Source of the DNA: UMGS1532 sp045594795
Lineage (GTDB): Bacteria; Bacillota; Clostridia; Oscillospirales; Acutalibacteraceae
Assembly (NCBI GenBank): GCA_045594795.1
Contig: JAZNZF010000044.1
Span: forward strand, 1 to 15,549
DNA length: 15,549 bases
Reading direction: 5' to 3'
The notes beneath the pieces were generated by a model. That model did not search any database. It was given only the letters and a program-made list of their open reading frames with translations, and was not told where the DNA came from. Below, piece after piece: positions 15,463 to 15,549 of this stretch; the stretch's first letter is position 1, and every line of letters starts with the position of its first letter. A program made the position numbers and the translations under genes.

Positions 15463-15491
15463 TTGACAAACCGGAGCTACTTCTGTATAAT
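15463..15491 (+). promoter_or_regulatory. Consensus sigma-A promoter for the tRNA transcript
   Basis: A perfect TTGACA (15463-15468), a 17-bp spacer and a perfect TATAAT (15486-15491), as expected of a strong stable-RNA promoter. The predicted start near 15498 coincides with the first base of a 7-pair hairpin, GTTGTCG (15498-15504) with CGGCAAC (15510-15516), in the pre-tRNA leader. Confidence 0.88.
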
Positions 15492-15526
15492 AGCAGTGTT
15501 GTCGAAAAACGGCAACAAACTAATTA

Positions 15527-15549
15527 CGAGGTGTCGCCCAGTTGGTAGG
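15527..15549 (+). tRNA. tRNA gene, 5' end only (probably tRNA-Pro)
   Basis: Only 23 bases are in the window. They fit the tRNA pattern: acceptor arm CGAGGTG (1-7), T8, D-stem GCCC (10-13) able to pair with a following GGGC, A14, G15, G18, G19 and A21. A 5' C is typical of tRNA-Pro and initiator tRNA, and the rest looks more like Pro. The anticodon lies outside, so the identity is tentative. Confidence 0.75.

Overview
The window is AT-rich DNA with GGAGG-type ribosome binding sites, consensus sigma-A promoters with 17-bp spacers, and short intrinsic terminators. It carries a SpoVB-like flippase, a DacF-like S11 peptidase, a DUF523 protein and a secreted protein with dockerin-like repeats. Together these point to a low-GC Bacillota, most likely a gut or anaerobic member of the Clostridia (Oscillospirales/Ruminococcaceae-like). 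That placement is inference; there is no rRNA or marker gene to confirm it.

Layout. (1) 2-2466 (+): a 5'-truncated AraC-family regulator overlaps by four bases a SpoVB/MurJ-like flippase, ending at a bidirectional terminator. (2) 2501-5537 (-): a two-gene operon of an FAD-dependent amine-oxidase/UGM-like oxidoreductase followed by a polytopic GT39-like glycosyltransferase. (3) 5538-5888: divergent promoters and a remarkable 169-bp chain of back-to-back hairpins, lying between a plus-strand promoter and a D-Ala-D-Ala carboxypeptidase gene (5889-6944). (4) 7000-13260 (-): a DUF523 gene and three paralogous SGNH/GDSL hydrolases: one apparently cytoplasmic, one exported with a large N-terminal extension and a dockerin-like segment, one a predicted lipoprotein. 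(5) 13441-15243 (-): a diacylglycerol-kinase-family gene and an E2-acyltransferase-like gene that lacks the catalytic His. (6) 15463-15549 (+): a perfect-consensus promoter and the first 23 bases of a tRNA (probably tRNA-Pro).

The clearest evolutionary story is a segmental tandem duplication. The 199 bp at 11576-11774 are a dead copy of exactly the last 65 codons plus stop of the lipid kinase gene at 13441-14325, with one 1-nt insertion and one in-frame stop. It is followed, as at the parent locus, by a terminator hairpin, a promoter with the same elements and spacing, the same ribosome binding site spacing and a related signal peptide. The two exported SGNH genes are therefore duplicate copies that later diverged by gain or loss of about 380 residues (carbohydrate-binding-like, beta-rich and dockerin-like) between signal peptide and catalytic domain.

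Functionally the window is dominated by the cell envelope and extracellular glycans: lipid-linked glycan export, glycosyl transfer, peptidoglycan trimming, lipid phosphorylation and probable ester hydrolysis on secreted or surface glycans. The strongest candidates for something undescribed are the hairpin-chain element, which can also refold by nested long-range pairing, and the SGNH family with its three cellular locations.
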